Positions 38,936 to 47,246 of a stretch of DNA of 64,000 bases are shown piece after piece. This stretch comes from Thermogladius sp023256015 (GTDB taxonomy: Archaea; Thermoproteota; Thermoprotei_A; Sulfolobales; Desulfurococcaceae). Position 1 is the stretch's first letter. Each line of letters begins with the position of its first letter. A program made the translations under genes and the position numbers. The notes below the pieces were generated by a model. It was not told where the DNA came from, searched no databases, and saw nothing but the letters and a program-made list of their open reading frames with translations. The DNA lies in contig NZ_CP151274.1 in assembly GCF_051131135.1 (NCBI RefSeq), positions 434,001 to 498,000 on the forward strand. Direction: 5' to 3'.

Positions 38936-39414
38936 TCTTGGACGACGAAGTGTTCGCGGTCGTACTGGCTATATCCGTAGTCCTGTCAGTTGTCGGCATA
39001 GCCGTCTCTCTACCGAGACCCTCGGAAAACTTCGCGGCGATAGGGCTGCTGAATAAGGAGGGTAAGATAGGGGACTACCCCAGTAACGTGAGGGTAGGGC
39101 AGGTTGTTTCTCTCAACGTCTTCGTCTACAACCATCTCGGCTACACGGCCTTATTCAGAGTAGACGTGAAGGTAGGAGACGGGGAGGTACCCTCGAACAC
39201 CACTCCTTTACCCAAGCCTCCTCTATTCAGTCTCTACACGCTCCTCGGCGACTACGAGAACGCGACAATACCTTTCAACGTGACCTTCACGTACCCTATG
39301 GTGAACCAGACGCTGGTTTTAGAACTGTATGACTACTCCCCCGATAACAGCACGTGGGTTTACATGGGCGAGTACGTCTTCCTAAGACTGAACGTGACGG
39401 GTGTCGTGCTTTGA
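38932..39414 (+). CDS. DUF1616-like extracytoplasmic domain protein
   Basis: 160 aa. One N-terminal membrane helix (about residues 8-27) precedes an Ig-like extracytoplasmic domain rich in sequons (NTT, NAT, NVT, NQT, NST). LLNKEGKIGDYPSNVRVGQVVSLNVFVYNH matches the second half of DUF1616 proteins, in which a membrane domain normally precedes this beta domain. Here the beta part is a separate gene placed before the membrane part. GTG at 38932 overlaps the DUF58 stop. Confidence 0.72.
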   Translation: MILDDEVFAVVLAISVVLSVVGIAVSLPRPSENFAAIGLLNKEGKIGDYPSNVRVGQVVSLNVFVYNHLGYTALFRVDVKVGDGEVPSNTTPLPKPPLFSLYTLLGDYENATIPFNVTFTYPMVNQTLVLELYDYSPDNSTWVYMGEYVFLRLNVTGVVL

Positions 39415-39941
39415 GCGGCAAGGAAACTCTCGAGGACTATGTTGCCAAGAAGAAGGCTGGAACAAAAAGTATCTTGGAGGCTTACAGGGAGTGGGCGAGA
39501 GGCGACATTGAGCTAAGAGATCCAAACCCTCCTCGCTCGTTCCTAGAAGTTGTCGTGAGGCTCGACTACTCGCTCTGGTTCTGGACAGTGGTATCGGTCG
39601 AGGCAGTGACACTCCTGCTGGTTGCCGTATCGAGTACAAGCCCTATTTTAACACCCGCTAGATACTTGTTCGGCTCGCTTTTTGTCCTGTTCTTACCAGG
39701 GTACTCGCTGATAAGAGCGCTGTATCAAAGCAGAGAGTTGAGCCCGATCGAAGAGCTAGCTCTATCCATAGGGTTAAGCCTAGCGATAGTCCCCTTAGTA
39801 GGGCTCGTCTTAAACTACACCCCGTTTGGGATAAGACTCGCACCTGTACTAACCTCGCTCGCAATACTCACCACCGCGCTAAGCCTACTAGGACTGTACA
39901 GGAAGTACTCCGAGATAGTGGAAGTCGTCTATGAGAGTTAA
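39411..39941 (+). CDS. DUF1616 membrane-domain protein
   Basis: 176 aa. A short helical cytoplasmic N-terminus is followed by four membrane helices. LFGSLFVLFLPGYSLIRALYQS..LSPIEELALSIGLSLAIVPLVGLVLNYTPFGIRL (quoted in parts) is the DUF1616 membrane signature. TTG at 39411 overlaps the preceding stop (TTGA) and begins at SGKETLEDY. A longer frame from 39354 lies entirely inside the preceding gene and is unlikely. It is the last gene of the cluster, ending 3 bp from the convergent kbl. Confidence 0.8.
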   Translation: MSGKETLEDYVAKKKAGTKSILEAYREWARGDIELRDPNPPRSFLEVVVRLDYSLWFWTVVSVEAVTLLLVAVSSTSPILTPARYLFGSLFVLFLPGYSLIRALYQSRELSPIEELALSIGLSLAIVPLVGLVLNYTPFGIRLAPVLTSLAILTTALSLLGLYRKYSEIVEVVYES

Positions 39942-39944
39942 AAA

Positions 39945-41144
39945 CTACTTGAAGAAACCGGTCTTCCTAGCCAGCTCTGTAAAAGAGTCTACGACGTACT
40001 TCATGTCCTCCGGCTTGTGCGCCGCTGAAGGCTCGAGCCTGATCCTAGCTTTGCCCTTCGGCACTGTAGGGTATACGATAGCCTGAGCGAATATGTTGTA
40101 CTCGTCGAACAGCCTCCTCGAGAACTCCTGCGTTAGTTTCTCGTCGTAGAGCATCACGGGTGTGATCGGGTGTCTAGTGTTGCCTAGGTCGAAGCCGGCG
40201 TCCCTAAGACCTTTCTGCAGTATGTTTGTATTCTCCCACAACCTCCTGATCAACTCGTCGCTCTCCTCTAGTATCTCGACAGCCGCTATCGCGGCTGCTA
40301 CGTCGGGCGGGTTCATTGCGCTAGAGAACAGGAAGGGTCTGCCCCTTTGCTTTATGAACTCGATCGACTCTCTGTCCCCGGCTACATACCCCCCTATAAC
40401 GCCGAAGGCTTTACTCAGAGTGCCCATTTCGAAGTCGACTCTACCGTGCAGTTTGTAGTAGTCGACTATCCCCCTACCATGGTCGCCTAGGACGCCCTCG
40501 CCGTGCGCGTCGTCGACGTAGACGATCGCGTTGTATTGCTCGGCTAGCTCGACGATCTCCGGGAGAGGGGCTAGGTCTCCGTCCATCGAGAACACTCCAT
40601 CGGTTACGATCACTTTGATCCTGTAGTCCTTGACCTCCTCGAGCTTCTTCTTGAGGTCCTCCACGTCCACGTGCTTGTATATCACCTTCGGCGCCCCTGC
40701 GAGGCGCATGGCGTCGATCATGCTCGCGTGATTCAGCTCCTCGCTGACGAAGACGAGGTCCTTTCTACCCCACCCCAAGGCGCTTAGAGCGCCCAAGTTA
40801 GCGTTGTAACCGCTCTGAAAGACTACTGCCGCCTCCCTCCTCTTAAACCTGGCTAGTTTCTCTTCAAGTATCTCGTGTAGCTCCATAGTCCCTGCTATAG
40901 TCCTCACAGCCCCAGCGCCGACACCATAGTCTAGTATAGCCTTGATCGCGGCCTCTTTAATCCTCGGGTGAGCCGCGAGGCCCAGGTAATTGTTGCTACA
41001 CATGTTCAAGACTCTCTTACCGTTCACGACGACCCATGGGCCCTGCGCTGTCTGTAGCTTGCGTATTGTGACGTAGAGGCCCTGCTTCTTCAGGTTCTCC
41101 AGCTCCTCCTTAATCCAGTCTAGTCTCCCCACGTTCAACACCAC
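39945..41144 (-). CDS. kbl: 2-amino-3-ketobutyrate CoA ligase
   Basis: A pyridoxal-phosphate enzyme cleaving 2-amino-3-ketobutyrate with CoA to glycine and acetyl-CoA, the second step of threonine breakdown. The alpha-oxoamine synthase landmarks are NMCSNNYLGLAAHPRI, FQSGYNANLGAL, VDDAHGEGVLG and the PLP lysine in GTLSKAFGVIGGY (about residue 250). 399 aa, normal. It lies 70 bp downstream of the threonine dehydrogenase gene, with its own TATA-like CATTTATATCC (about 41177-41187). KBL and SDR-type Tdh form a complete two-step pathway. Confidence 0.93.
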   Translation of the reverse strand: MVLNVGRLDWIKEELENLKKQGLYVTIRKLQTAQGPWVVVNGKRVLNMCSNNYLGLAAHPRIKEAAIKAILDYGVGAGAVRTIAGTMELHEILEEKLARFKRREAAVVFQSGYNANLGALSALGWGRKDLVFVSEELNHASMIDAMRLAGAPKVIYKHVDVEDLKKKLEEVKDYRIKVIVTDGVFSMDGDLAPLPEIVELAEQYNAIVYVDDAHGEGVLGDHGRGIVDYYKLHGRVDFEMGTLSKAFGVIGGYVAGDRESIEFIKQRGRPFLFSSAMNPPDVAAAIAAVEILEESDELIRRLWENTNILQKGLRDAGFDLGNTRHPITPVMLYDEKLTQEFSRRLFDEYNIFAQAIVYPTVPKGKARIRLEPSAAHKPEDMKYVVDSFTELARKTGFFK

Positions 41145-41213
41145 GCCATATATGTATAGATCGCTGGTTCGGATATAAATGTATTAGACGCAAATAAACG
41201 GTTTAAGGGTCCT

Positions 41214-42161
41214 CTAGCCCTTTCCTCCTAGGGACTTCTTCAGGTTCTCAATCATGTCTCTAGCCATGGACTCGAGGTCCCACATCGGTCTCCAGCCCCA
41301 GTCCCTTCTAGCCCTGCTGTCATCGATGCTCTTGGGCCACGAGTCTGCTATTCTCTGCCTCAGCGGGTCTGGCTTGAAGTCTGCTTTGAAGCCGGGTATA
41401 TACTTGGCTATAGTGTCAGCCAGCTCCTTGGCTGTGAAGCTCATGCCCTGGACGTTGTAGAACCTGACCGTGAGGGCAGTGCTATCGGCCTTCATCAACA
41501 TCGTGAACGCCCTTACTGCGTCCGGCATGTAGATCATGGGCAGCCTAGTGTCGGGTCTAACCCAGAACGTGTACTCCCCCCTCTTAACAGCCTCGTAGAA
41601 TGCCTCGACAGCGTAGTCGGTCGTACCGCCTCCAGGCGGGGTCTTCCAGCTTATGACGCCCGGCAGCCTAGGCCCCCTGACGTCGAGGCCGTACTTTAAG
41701 TAGTAGTACTCGCCTAGGAGCTCCGTGATGACTTTGCTGATCCCGTAAATCGTCTTCGGTCTCATCACCGTTATGTCACCAGGGTTGTCAGGCGTCTCGG
41801 GCCCGTAAACAGCAATACTACTGGGTACTACGACCATGTCGAGCCTGCTCTCCCTCGCTACTTCGAACACGTTTAGTGTCCCGTTGGTGTTGACGTCCCA
41901 GGCGAGGGCGGGGTCCTGCTCCCCTCTAGCCGACAACACCGCAGCTAGGTGGACTATCACGTTAACCTTGTACTCTTTGACAACTCTGGCTATCTCATCC
42001 CGTCTCAACACGTCGAGCTCGACGTACGGCTCGCCTATCTCTCTCAGCTTGGCCACGTTCCTACCAGAGGCGATCACTCTGTCCTTGCCGTAAAGTTCCC
42101 TTAGAGCCGGCACCAGCTCAGACCCTATTTGCCCGGTAGAGCCCGTGACAAGGACTATCAT
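41214..42161 (-). CDS. tdh: L-threonine 3-dehydrogenase, SDR type
   Basis: Oxidises L-threonine to 2-amino-3-ketobutyrate using NAD+. It belongs to the extended short-chain dehydrogenase (UDP-galactose-epimerase-like) family rather than the zinc alcohol-dehydrogenase family used by Thermococcales. The Rossmann motif is VTGSTGQIGSEL at the N-terminus. The catalytic YGISK (Tyr/Lys) lies near residue 140 and SSIAVYG upstream supplies Ser. Substrate-region RLPGVISWKTPPGGGTTDYA is characteristic of threonine dehydrogenases of this class. ATG at 42161 begins the Rossmann strand; 42173 is an in-frame alternative. Confidence 0.9.
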   Translation of the reverse strand: MIVLVTGSTGQIGSELVPALRELYGKDRVIASGRNVAKLREIGEPYVELDVLRRDEIARVVKEYKVNVIVHLAAVLSARGEQDPALAWDVNTNGTLNVFEVARESRLDMVVVPSSIAVYGPETPDNPGDITVMRPKTIYGISKVITELLGEYYYLKYGLDVRGPRLPGVISWKTPPGGGTTDYAVEAFYEAVKRGEYTFWVRPDTRLPMIYMPDAVRAFTMLMKADSTALTVRFYNVQGMSFTAKELADTIAKYIPGFKADFKPDPLRQRIADSWPKSIDDSRARRDWGWRPMWDLESMARDMIENLKKSLGGKG

Positions 42162-42328
42162 AGCTAACCACATTTTGCTTTAAGCCACCCATGAGAATAA
42201 GGCTTTTCCCCTATTCAAGAGTGCCTTTTATGGGAGGCGGCTATGTACTAGACCCCCGTAGGCAAAAGACCTTGTACATACGTGCATAAAGGATATATAT
42301 TCACACCGCTTATATTAAACAGGGGGCG

Positions 42329-42613
42329 TTGAGTGTGAGCAGTATCTTTGTAATAAAGAGAGACGGGAGCAAGGAAGAGTTCATACCGGAGAAGATCGTG
42401 GTCAGCATTATCAAAACAGGAGCACCGGTAGATGTTGCTCGAAGGATCGCCAAAATCGTCGAGGGAAAACTCCTCGAGCAAAACGTAACGGAGATCTCTA
42501 GCAAAGACCTGATGAAGATGGTCCTGGACCTTTTGAAGAGGGAGAACGAGGAGTGGTATAGGAACTGGATCATCTTCGACAAAGCCGTTAAGAGGAGGAA
42601 GCCCGAGGCCTGA
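42329..42613 (+). CDS. stand-alone ATP-cone domain protein
   Basis: 94 aa consisting almost solely of an ATP-cone: FVIKRDGSKEEFIPEKIVVSI, then VARRIAKIVEGKL and the C-terminal helices ending DKAVKRRKPEA. ATP-cones normally sit at the N-terminus of ribonucleotide reductases or in NrdR, where they sense ATP/dATP. Here no zinc ribbon or catalytic domain is attached. It may be a nucleotide-sensing regulator acting in trans. The start is TTG at 42329 or GTG at 42335. An A+T-rich divergent promoter region with tdh lies upstream (42290-42320). Confidence 0.85.
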   Translation: MSVSSIFVIKRDGSKEEFIPEKIVVSIIKTGAPVDVARRIAKIVEGKLLEQNVTEISSKDLMKMVLDLLKRENEEWYRNWIIFDKAVKRRKPEA

Positions 42614-42671
42614 CTTAGGCTGACTTAACTTTTTTAACTTTCCCGCAGATTAGAGAGGAGAGGGTTTAGTC

Positions 42672-43013
42672 TTGGAGGAGGCGTCCTTAATAAAGAGCCT
42701 CGACGAGGTTAAACGAGTCCTTTTCGAACTTCTCAGCAGGGCCCCCGAGCTTAAGGACTTCCTTCACTACGTTGAGGAGGCGGAGTCCGCGAGGGCTCTA
42801 GACAAGAAAACCAAGGAGCTCGTCTCTCTGGGTATAGCCATCGCGATAAGGTGCGAGCCCTGTATCCAGTGGCACCTGTACGAGGCGTATAAAGCTGGTG
42901 CCACTATTGAGGAGGTCTACGACGTGATCAAAGTTGCCGTTTGCATGGGCGGCGGCCCCGCACTAATGTACAGTCTAAAAGCGTACGAGTACGCTAAACA
43001 GCTCTATAAGTAG
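42672..43013 (+). CDS. AhpD/carboxymuconolactone decarboxylase family protein
   Basis: 113 aa. The conserved helical motif ELVSLGIAIAIRCEPCIQWHLYEAYKAGAT carries the CxxC pair (CEPC) and the following His of the AhpD-like fold, so a thiol-disulfide or peroxidase-related role is likely; decarboxylase activity is not implied. The N-terminal extension (about 30 residues) is acidic. The start is TTG at 42672 with GGAGAGG about 15 nt upstream. It is separated by 58 bp from the ATP-cone gene, probably the same transcript. Confidence 0.85.
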   Translation: MEEASLIKSLDEVKRVLFELLSRAPELKDFLHYVEEAESARALDKKTKELVSLGIAIAIRCEPCIQWHLYEAYKAGATIEEVYDVIKVAVCMGGGPALMYSLKAYEYAKQLYK

Positions 43014-43099
43014 TTTTTAGTCCATCAACCCATTAACATCCCATCTTCACTACACATTTAATACACACAATTACTTATTAGACATGGAAACTCCCACGG

Positions 43100-44128
43100 G
43101 TGGAGACCTTGAAACTCCTGCGAGTAGAGGACGCTGTAGGGAAGAAGCTGGCAATGGACTACACGATCGTAACACCCGACCAGAAAGGGGCTCTGAAGAG
43201 AAGGGGCGAGGTCCTGGAGGCAAGGGACGTTGAGGTAATGAAGGCTAACGGGCACTACTACGTCTACGTGCTAGAGGGCGAGGAAGAGTCTACTGAAGAG
43301 GTCTTCGAGACGGATGCCGCGGTCTCCCTGGCAAGTAGTATTACGAGTGGAAATCTCGTAGTAGAGGCTTCAGAAGAGGGTAAAGCCCTTGTAAGAGCCG
43401 GCGAAGACGGGCTGTTTATTGTCAACTCCGAGGGGCTGAGAGTTGTTAACGAAAGCGGGTTATTGGTTGTGATAGCACGGAGAAACGGCGTTTTTGTGCG
43501 GAAAGGGGACGTGGTGGCGGTCGTTGACGTTGTGCCACTGAAAGTGCCTAGAGCGGTCCTAGAAGACCTGTTGAACAAGACCAAGCCCTACAACCCGGTT
43601 CTAGCCCTGATACCGAGTGCGAGACCCAGAGTCGGGGTTCTCGTCGTGGGCACCGAGATCGTGGAGGGCCTTAAGAGAGACATTGCCAGCGGGATCGTCA
43701 TAAAGAAGCTCGCCGAGTACAACTGTAGTCCCGGTAGAGTTCTCTATGCTAGGGATGACGAGAGGGAGATCGCGCACAAAATAGAGGAGTTGCTCGAGGA
43801 CTCCGACGCGGTCATAGCAGTCGGGGGCATGAGCGTCGACCCGACCGATAGGACGCCGGTCGCGATAAGAATGGTGGCTGACACGGTAGTAGCCTACGGT
43901 ATCCCCATGAAGCCGACCACAATGAGCATGGTCGCTTACAAGGGGGACAAGGCCATCATAGGCGTCTCGAGCGGTATAATACACTTCCCGGACCTCAACT
44001 TCCTAGACGTAATACTCCCGTGGGTCTCGTCTAAGGCGAGAGTGCCTAGAGAACACATCGTTAGACTTGGCGAGGGGGGGTTAACGGACTACTACCTCGA
44101 GAAAATGAAAAAACGTATACGGCGTTGA
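43100..44128 (+). CDS. molybdopterin-binding (MoCF) domain protein
   Basis: 342 aa. The C-terminal half is a MogA/MoeA-type molybdopterin-binding domain: RVGVLVVGTEIVEGLKRD, then AVIAVGGMSVDPTDRTPVAIRMVAD, with Gly-Gly and Asp-Pro-x-Asp corresponding to the MoCF motif. The N-terminal half has SAF-like or barrel-sandwich repeats (GKALVRAGEDGLFIVNSEGLRVVNESG). It is not a full MoeA (domains I-III are not evident), so it is probably one of the archaeal MoCF proteins of uncertain role. The start is GTG at 43100. Confidence 0.8.
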   Translation: METLKLLRVEDAVGKKLAMDYTIVTPDQKGALKRRGEVLEARDVEVMKANGHYYVYVLEGEEESTEEVFETDAAVSLASSITSGNLVVEASEEGKALVRAGEDGLFIVNSEGLRVVNESGLLVVIARRNGVFVRKGDVVAVVDVVPLKVPRAVLEDLLNKTKPYNPVLALIPSARPRVGVLVVGTEIVEGLKRDIASGIVIKKLAEYNCSPGRVLYARDDEREIAHKIEELLEDSDAVIAVGGMSVDPTDRTPVAIRMVADTVVAYGIPMKPTTMSMVAYKGDKAIIGVSSGIIHFPDLNFLDVILPWVSSKARVPREHIVRLGEGGLTDYYLEKMKKRIRR

Positions 44129-44267
44129 TAAAGCCTTACGATAGAGACTCGCACGGTACCGAGCAGGGCAGCGCGCATGTCGCGCTTGCTACCGACCTCG
44201 CAGCGATTCTCGTTGTCCCTACCGACTTGGTTTATCCATAACGAGGTATGTCGAGCCGCGAGCCTCG

Positions 44268-44279
44268 AAATAAAAAATA
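44268..44279 (-). terminator. oligo-T terminator after tRNA-Ser
   Basis: Immediately 3' of the mature tRNA-Ser end the minus strand reads CTATTTTTTATTTC, a T-run of the type at which archaeal RNA polymerase terminates without a hairpin. Confidence 0.6.
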
Positions 44280-44281
44280 GG

Positions 44282-44365
44282 CGCCGGGGGCGGGATTTGA
44301 ACCCGCGCGGGGTTTCCCCCACCGGCTTAGCAGGCCGGCGCCCTACCAGGCTAGGCGACCCCGGC
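44282..44365 (-). tRNA. tRNA-Ser(GCT)
   Basis: Acceptor GCCGGGG/CCCCGGC with discriminator G; anticodon stem CCGGC/GCCGG with loop CTGCTAA (anticodon GCT). The long class II variable arm is GGGGG..CCCC, and the T-arm is GCGGG TTCAAAT CCCGC. 84 nt, no intron, CCA not encoded. The 150 bp between it and the MoCF gene contain one strong hairpin (about 44160-44192) but no gene that I can identify. Confidence 0.95.
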
Positions 44366-44387
44366 AGGCGTTATAGGTTTATCTACT

Positions 44388-45665
44388 CTAGCTTTTATTA
44401 ACTTTAATCACTCGCTTAATAAGCCCGGGGAATACCCCCAGACAGAGCGCGAGTAGTACTACGTTCCTAGCCTGGACGACCCACTGGACAGGCGAGTCGA
44501 GACTCCACGGCTGGTCGTAGACTGGCAGGTTAAGGCCCAGGTAGAGGTTTGCGTAGTATCTCAGTGTAGAGTCCTTAAACCACATCGGTATTATCATGGT
44601 GTTAAGAAAGTCAGCTGTGTACAACAGGAGTAGCTCGTTAGTACCTAGCGTGAACACGTAGAGTAGGGGCGTTAGGAACAAAAGAGACTGAGGCGGTAGG
44701 GAGGGGTTTAGCACTACAGCAAGGGCTGTGAACGACGCCATGTAAGTGCTCAGACCCCCCTCCTCTACTGCCCCAGAGAGGGCTAACAAGACGAATAGAG
44801 CAGTCGTGTAGAGCCCGACCCAGTACCCGTAACCGTCCCTGCCCGCGAAGTAGTTGAATATCACCGCCAGCCCGTTGTTCAGGCTATTGTCTACCAGGTA
44901 AGTAAAGTAGGCCACTAGGCCCGAGGGCGTTAACACCCCTAGCACTATATAGGGTGTGAACCCGGCTACGATAGGTGGATAGCTCAGCTTTACGCCACCG
45001 ACCGCGTTGAGATAGAGAAGCAAGGAGAGCGGTATGAAGAGAAACGCGTTCACCGAGGAGCCCACGGCCAGCGCGAGCGCTGAATATGTAAGGCGACCCC
45101 GCGAGGCGAAGTAGAGCGAGGAGGCCAGCAAGAAGAGGGATACGGTGTCGAGGGAGTACACGGAGTACGCTACCATAGACGGAAAAAAGAACGAGAACAC
45201 CCTCCTCTGAATAGGCGCGTTAAGCTCGACTGTGAACCCGTGGTATACCAGCGCTGCGGCGACGAGAAAAGGCACCTCTACGGCGGACTGAAGAGTGTAG
45301 AAGAAGGCGCCCGCCTGGGGGGTCCCGGGCTTATACCCTACAGCGTTTGACAGGTAGATCATGGAGCTTGCTATCAGAGCGTAGAGAGGTGGCTGGTTTA
45401 GCTTGTAGTCCGAGTAAGGTACGGGGAACACGGGTACCCCCTCGCAAACAGCACGCATTACCTGCGCGTTAATCCAGTTCTCGCCTCCAGAGCACGAACT
45501 CGCGTAGACCCCGTTGTAGACTGACTGGTAAAAGTCGTCGTAGAAAGGTGCTTGTATAAGCTGTCTCCCGAACAAGGCGGCCGATACTTCGGGAGGCATG
45601 TGTATAATAAAGGCCGCCAACCCCGCGAATAGAGCTACCAGCAACACTACTACTCTCTCCCTCAA
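44388..45665 (-). CDS. GT-C-like membrane glycosyltransferase
   Basis: 425 aa, about 10-12 membrane helices. The first large loop contains APFYDDFYQSVYNG (paired Asp, a GT-C first-loop feature) and DYKLNQPPLYALIASS, which resembles the NQPP/HPPL segment of mannosyltransferases of the PIG-M/GT87/PMT type. Cysteines in the loop (SSCSGGENW, AVCEG) may form a disulfide. It is divergent from a PMT gene with a 69-bp spacer, suggesting a shared role in protein or lipid mannosylation. Acceptor and donor are not determined. Confidence 0.65.
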   Translation of the reverse strand: MRERVVVLLVALFAGLAAFIIHMPPEVSAALFGRQLIQAPFYDDFYQSVYNGVYASSCSGGENWINAQVMRAVCEGVPVFPVPYSDYKLNQPPLYALIASSMIYLSNAVGYKPGTPQAGAFFYTLQSAVEVPFLVAAALVYHGFTVELNAPIQRRVFSFFFPSMVAYSVYSLDTVSLFLLASSLYFASRGRLTYSALALAVGSSVNAFLFIPLSLLLYLNAVGGVKLSYPPIVAGFTPYIVLGVLTPSGLVAYFTYLVDNSLNNGLAVIFNYFAGRDGYGYWVGLYTTALFVLLALSGAVEEGGLSTYMASFTALAVVLNPSLPPQSLLFLTPLLYVFTLGTNELLLLYTADFLNTMIIPMWFKDSTLRYYANLYLGLNLPVYDQPWSLDSPVQWVVQARNVVLLALCLGVFPGLIKRVIKVNKS

Positions 45666-45734
45666 ACGAGCGTCACCGGAGGCTGACTCCCTATATTAAT
45701 ACCCGCCCGATTTATAATAACGCAAGGTGTCGCG

Positions 45735-47180
45735 TTGCCTAGGCTGAGGCTATACGAGCTTGCCTTACTGGCTGTTATTCTGGCTCTGTCCGCAGCCCAG
45801 TTCTACTACTGGGACGCGCGCTTCACCGACAACGAACTGGCCGTTGGCGGGAAAGGCTACGTCTCGGACGAGGTGTGGTATGTCGCCTCTGCTAGAAACA
45901 TCATGTTAAAGGTATTCCACTTATCCCCAAGAGAAGTGGGGGGCTATGGGTATACCATCATCTATAACGGCACACTAGACAGGGCGCGCGTAGAGTCGTT
46001 GGCGAAGGAGTACGGTGTAACCCTCAGGCTTGACTACAGCAAGCTGAACGGGTTCTACGCGCACTCTACGAACCTTACAGCTCTCAACGAGTTCCTAGAC
46101 GCTGTTAAGAGAGTAGTCAGCGTGGGGGACGTGATACCCGGCTGGATGATGCCCGACGCCTCCGGTATCAACACGTACCTCAATCTCGAACACCCGCCGC
46201 TTGGAAAGTACGTTATAGGCTTGACCATGGTGTTGGTTGGGGACTACCCCTTGTACTGGAGGTTGGGTAACATGGTTGCGGGGGTTCTGTTGATCTTCTT
46301 GACATTTCTCGCGACAAGGAGGCTCCTACAGGGAAACACTGTAGCGGGCTTGGCGGCAGCCGCTCTCCTGTCCGTAGACCCGCTTGTAAGAAGCCTGTCG
46401 TCAATCGCGCTGTTGGACGTGTACGTCTCCTTGTTCACAGCTCTGTCATTCTACCTCGCGCTCGGTAAAAGGTACGGGCTGGCCCTACTCGCCGCGGTTA
46501 TTGGGGCTCTATTTAAGTTCAACGCACTATTCGCTCTAATACCTCTGTCCTTGCTGTACGCCCGGGAGAGGGTGAAGAAGCGCTTTAACCTGCTAGACTT
46601 CACCGCTACCCTGCTAGGGTTCTACATAGTCAGCGGGCTGGCGTTCCTCGCCACACAGATCTTAGCCAGCCTGCCTCTGATCAGCTACTTAGGGTTCACT
46701 AACTGGTTCAAGCAGTCAATAACCGGGGCTATAGCCTGGCACACCCAAGTAAAGTGCTCCGGTAACGGCTGCCCGGTCAGCTCTGCTCCGTGGGACTGGT
46801 TCGCCGGTGTAAACCCCTTCACGCTCTACTACTTCCCCGGCGGAGCGGCTGTGGTAGCTGTCGGGTTCTGGCCCGTATGGTCATTCGCGCTAGTCAGTAC
46901 ACTAGTCCTGTTGCCAGGGTACCTGAAAGGTAAAAACGCGTTCGCCAAGTCGTCGTGTTGGCTGCTCGGGTTACTTGCGGGCTATGCCCTTTTGTGGGCT
47001 GCGGGTGGGAGAACACAGTACAGCTTCTACGCCGTCCAGTTCGCACCGGTAGTCTACACGTCCACGATGACCATTTTAGCCACTTTCAAGAGTACTGACG
47101 TGCTGCAAGTCCTCAGATCCTGGAGAGACTTTTTGACCGAAGCGGAGAGGACGGTTGGAAGACTGCTGCTCCTTCAGTAG
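45735..47180 (+). CDS. dolichyl-phosphate-mannose protein mannosyltransferase-like (PMT/GT39)
   Basis: 481 aa with about 11 membrane helices. The first extracytoplasmic loop carries KGYVSDEVWYVASARN with an Asp-Glu pair, as in PMT. The family-typical EHPPLGKYVIGL follows near residue 155, then PLYWRLGN. This architecture transfers a lipid-linked sugar to proteins on the outer face of the membrane. The central loop has two cysteines (KCSGNGCPV). The start is TTG at 45735. The pairing with the divergent GT-C gene supports a protein glycosylation function. Confidence 0.82.
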   Translation: MPRLRLYELALLAVILALSAAQFYYWDARFTDNELAVGGKGYVSDEVWYVASARNIMLKVFHLSPREVGGYGYTIIYNGTLDRARVESLAKEYGVTLRLDYSKLNGFYAHSTNLTALNEFLDAVKRVVSVGDVIPGWMMPDASGINTYLNLEHPPLGKYVIGLTMVLVGDYPLYWRLGNMVAGVLLIFLTFLATRRLLQGNTVAGLAAAALLSVDPLVRSLSSIALLDVYVSLFTALSFYLALGKRYGLALLAAVIGALFKFNALFALIPLSLLYARERVKKRFNLLDFTATLLGFYIVSGLAFLATQILASLPLISYLGFTNWFKQSITGAIAWHTQVKCSGNGCPVSSAPWDWFAGVNPFTLYYFPGGAAVVAVGFWPVWSFALVSTLVLLPGYLKGKNAFAKSSCWLLGLLAGYALLWAAGGRTQYSFYAVQFAPVVYTSTMTILATFKSTDVLQVLRSWRDFLTEAERTVGRLLLLQ

Positions 47181-47246
47181 TGCCCCGGGAAAAATGGCTT
47201 GGGGTTTATAAATCTTACCGTACGCCATAGAAGGTTGGTGAGTAAG

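Noticed and set aside
39354..39410. Upstream extension of the DUF1616 membrane gene
   Set aside because: It lies entirely within the preceding gene in another frame, whereas TTG 39411 overlaps the stop in the manner common in this operon.
42672..43013. Carboxymuconolactone decarboxylase enzyme activity
   Set aside because: The fold matches, but CEPC..H is the AhpD-like redox pattern and no aromatic degradation genes are nearby, so only the family name is kept.
43014..43099. C/D-like sRNA on the minus strand (GTGAAGA and TTGATGG present)
   Set aside because: No D or D' box at acceptable distance.
44129..44281. H/ACA-type RNA in the gap with a strong hairpin near 44160-44192
   Set aside because: No ACA at the required distance and no pseudouridylation pocket that I could draw; probably leader or trailer sequence.
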